Both the position numbers and the translations under genes were made by a program. From Sphacelaria rigidula (lineage: Eukaryota > Phaeophyceae > Sphacelariales): a DNA stretch of 21,189 nt. Under the pieces are notes generated by a model. It ran no database searches. It worked only from the letters and a program-made list of their open reading frames with translations, and had not been told where the DNA came from. Shown here in pieces: positions 18,599 through 21,189 of the stretch (positions are counted from its first letter, which is position 1; each line of letters starts with the position of its first letter). The stretch spans positions 1 to 21,189 of the forward strand of contig CAXNAA020000455.1 of NCBI GenBank assembly GCA_964200075.2. Reading direction: 5' to 3'.

Positions 18599-21120
18599 AA
18601 CATTGTCGTGGTGTCCCTCTGGGTCTCGGGGAGTGAACTGACTTGGTGGAGTAGACTCGTGTGCGCTTCTAATCGACGTGTTTTGGTGTACAAGTCCTCT
18701 TGGGAAACCCCGGCCTCCTCCGACTTCCTCAGTTTTTCGGTAGGCCCGACTACCCTAGTACAGAGAGAGAGCAAAACCCAAGTAGCAACGGAGTAGAAAA
18801 GAGGGACCGCGCTCCCGCGACAGCCAAGTGGCGCAGTAATGCATGATGGAGGCTACCACTTCCGCATGCCCTCTTAAACCATGGCTGACAGCCGAGTGGT
18901 CGGTGGTAGATGCCGCCAGTACTCACCACCGTCACAAGAAATAGCGTTTGTAACACATGGATGCGATCGGCTCACCCCTCCGCTTCTTGATTGCCGGTGA
19001 TTGCCTTTGGAGTACTGCCTCCCCATGACATGTCGCTTCTACCCTAACAATGTGCTAGCAGTCGCGACTATGTATCCGTGATGGAGCATATAGAGGACGG
19101 TACGGTGTGGTGCTGTCTGTGGTGTGCTGTGGTGTACCGCACTGCTCCTATGCGACCGATACGGGATCTGACCCGTACTGACCGGTTGTCATTGTTTGAC
19201 TGCGCAGTTGATTCTGATGTCATTGGTTTGATGAAGGTAGCCCAGAACCCCCTCGGGGCTTTTTGTGGGATTTCGGTGATGTGATCCTGGGATGTTCGGC
19301 CGTGCCACCGTCACTGGCTGATGGTTACACCGGGATATTTGGGGTGTAGCACTGACGTCAGTTTGGTCAACGAAGTGCTGATATATCGGGCGATGAGCAC
19401 AACGACACACGGGCCGGTTGCCAACATGGCCATGGCGACCTACATACTGCTTACCGGTTGATACGGGAAGTTCTGAGCAGTTCCCAGTGTATCACCAGCG
19501 ATGCCTGAAACGATAGAGCCTACAGTGTACATGTAAGTGCCGCATGGTGCTGATAATCACGGCTATAAAGTTTGCATCACTCACGGGTTTTTTCGTGAAT
19601 TGACAGCGGCGACGTCGTTTTAGGCTAGCTTCTTCGAAACGATCCCAACATCTGCAACACACGATGTGCGCATACTGCTTCCCCGTTTCGCTGTGAGGTC
19701 AAGTGTACACCGGAACGATGCCTCACGCCGGCACAAGAGTCAAGGCTGTAACCATCAATACAGCCATGAAACGCCTCCCTAACGGCCACTCATGAAACCC
19801 GGGGGACCTAAATGTCCTGATAGTCCGCAATCCGAATCGTCATAGTGTTTCGAAGCAGTACTTTTACATGAGATTTGTGTCCGGATAGTCTGGTCCGTTC
19901 GTCCCCTTTCAAATTGAAGACGGGGTTTCTCTAAAACTGCGCCGCTATTTGTTCGGAGAGTACCACTGTCGGAAAGGTACCTTCGAATACTATTGGGGAG
20001 GCGGATGTCTCGCTTCCAGAAGGGATTCTTCTGTGATCGTCGGGGGTATTTTCTCCCTTCCTCAGCGTGCGCAAAGTGCTTGCAATGGTGGTAAACCGCA
20101 CAGTGGCATGAGCCTGGCCTGATCTGCACATTATTTCCACTTGGGTGCTCGTGTTTTCGCTGAGTTTTGGGTTGTGCGTGGAAGCTGAAAACGCTGTGCA
20201 TCATATCAGCTCATGCACATGTGCCAAAGAATGTACGGCACGCTCAAATTCCAGTCGGTTAAGGCATCTTGTAGCAGAGATGCTGTGTATCCGGCGCTAC
20301 ATGGTGTAAGGTAGTACAGAAATGCCAGAGCTTCTGTCTGGTGTCAACCAATCTCGGGAAAATGCCAACACATTCCCTCTAACTAACTGTAGAATGAAGG
20401 CCGAACTACATCTTCAAAACCCAACCGGAGAGTAGTACATGCGGGGTACGCACAGCTAGACCCCAAATTTCCAATCTCGCCCAAAGGTATGTCATCCTGT
20501 GCGATCTCCCACCAAGATTTCCCTTGCTAGTAGGCAGCAATGGTTATGCTTATGAGATGCAAGTTTTCCCGCATGTGTACAGTATGCTGGCTCTTTACAT
20601 CTTGTTATAGTGCCGTATTTTGTCTCCCCATCATTTCGCGACCCACTTGACGTTTTACGATTTTTTTTACAAATTCCGGCTTGGGGTTGACTAGTCTATG
20701 ATTTGAAATGTACTGGGAAAACTGTGCCGAATGCAAGCACCATCACATAGCAGCACCATTCAACGAGGATTTCTCCATATTATGGTATGCCGCAGATACA
20801 GACTCGCTGCACGGGTGGTGTGGATTGTTTGTACGGACCAGCGGCGGTATGCTGGCGCGTTGCGTTACCAGCATCGCTCTTGCTCATCACACACCAACAT
20901 CATGGAGAACACCTGCTCACAGACATGGGTCAATCAACGAGCCCCGATATTGCGGCGTCTGCTTTGTGAGTGCCGGTAACATGGGGAGGGCGAGGGCGTG
21001 GACGAGGACGGCTGCGGGAAGAGCTGAACCAACGGGGTTTAGGTGCAAACATGCCTCTTCATCGTGAGTGCAGCGTGTGACGTTTTCCAGGACGATAAGC
21101 GTTTGCTCGGTTGAGGAGAG
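18599..21120. other. No supported gene
   Basis: The longest frames are 141 codons (19779-20204, minus) and 119 codons (20708-21067, plus). Neither has a recognisable domain. A stem-loop TGATACGGGAA / TTCCC-AGT-GTATCA lies at 19459-19494. ACGGTACGGTGTGGTG-like words repeat at 19095-19140. Confidence 0.4.
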
Positions 21121-21189
21121 GGGGGGGGTGTACTCATTTGTTGCTTGCCTTAGGCGTTCGACCATTGACCACGCATCCCTTTCGAGACG
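21121..21189 (-). repeat. C-tailed short repeat, copy 3, cut by the window end
   Basis: On the minus strand this reads GTCTCGAAAGGGATGCGTGG, GGTCAATGGTCGAACG, AAGGCAAGCAACAAATGAG, then a C run (G run on the plus strand at 21120-21128). It closely matches 9056-9127 in inverted orientation. Confidence 0.85.

Noticed and set aside
19228-19262. Bacterial-style intrinsic terminator (CCCC / GGGG stem followed by TTTTT)
   Set aside because: The stem is short, no bacterial gene precedes it, and the window is otherwise eukaryotic. A chance match is likely.
19779-20204. 141-codon minus-strand frame
   Set aside because: No domain, no repeat support and no promoter or splice context. Length alone is not enough in this GC range.

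Overview
The window reads as gene-poor, repeat-rich nuclear DNA from a eukaryote. I see no operons or ribosome binding sites. There are spliced-looking coding pieces, tRNA-derived SINEs, the decayed 3' end of a non-LTR retrotransposon, satellite arrays, foldback repeats and a 10-N assembly gap. The best protein evidence is a family of FNIP-like leucine-rich repeats with a 22-residue period built on W-P-x-x-L. I associate this repeat style with stramenopile algae, brown algae especially. That placement is a tentative inference from memory and no search was run.

Layout. 217-652 is a foldback element. 1713-1972 (minus) is a lone last exon of an LRR gene. About 2980-3960 is degenerate satellite with a 42-43 bp array and a ~200 bp array. 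4414-5609 (minus) is the one near-complete gene, a two-exon LRR protein with a TATA-like site upstream. 5896-6155 (minus) and 18338-18597 (plus) are inverted copies of one ~260 bp repeat that keeps an open exon-like frame. 6900-7384 holds a hairpin-bearing repeat pair. 8438-8884 is a three-arm direct/inverted repeat. 8952-9127 and 21121-21189 carry copies of a C-tailed repeat.

9379-9849 is a SINE split by a 243 bp element with terminal inverted repeats. Two intact SINE copies lie at 10931-11215 and 15263-15553. 13378-14017 is a frameshifted LINE remnant next to an AT-rich microsatellite. 15116-17480 is a ~0.9 kb unit repeated about three times with CTG tracts inside. The remaining stretches show no gene I can support.

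The genes do not form a visible pathway. The most informative result is that the two LRR genes, about 2.4 kb apart, share an intron at the same place in the repeat (phase 1, inside a Gly codon) and a Pro-x-Gly-Cys ending. This supports both exon models and suggests a local family that duplicates and decays. The rest is layered mobile-element history.
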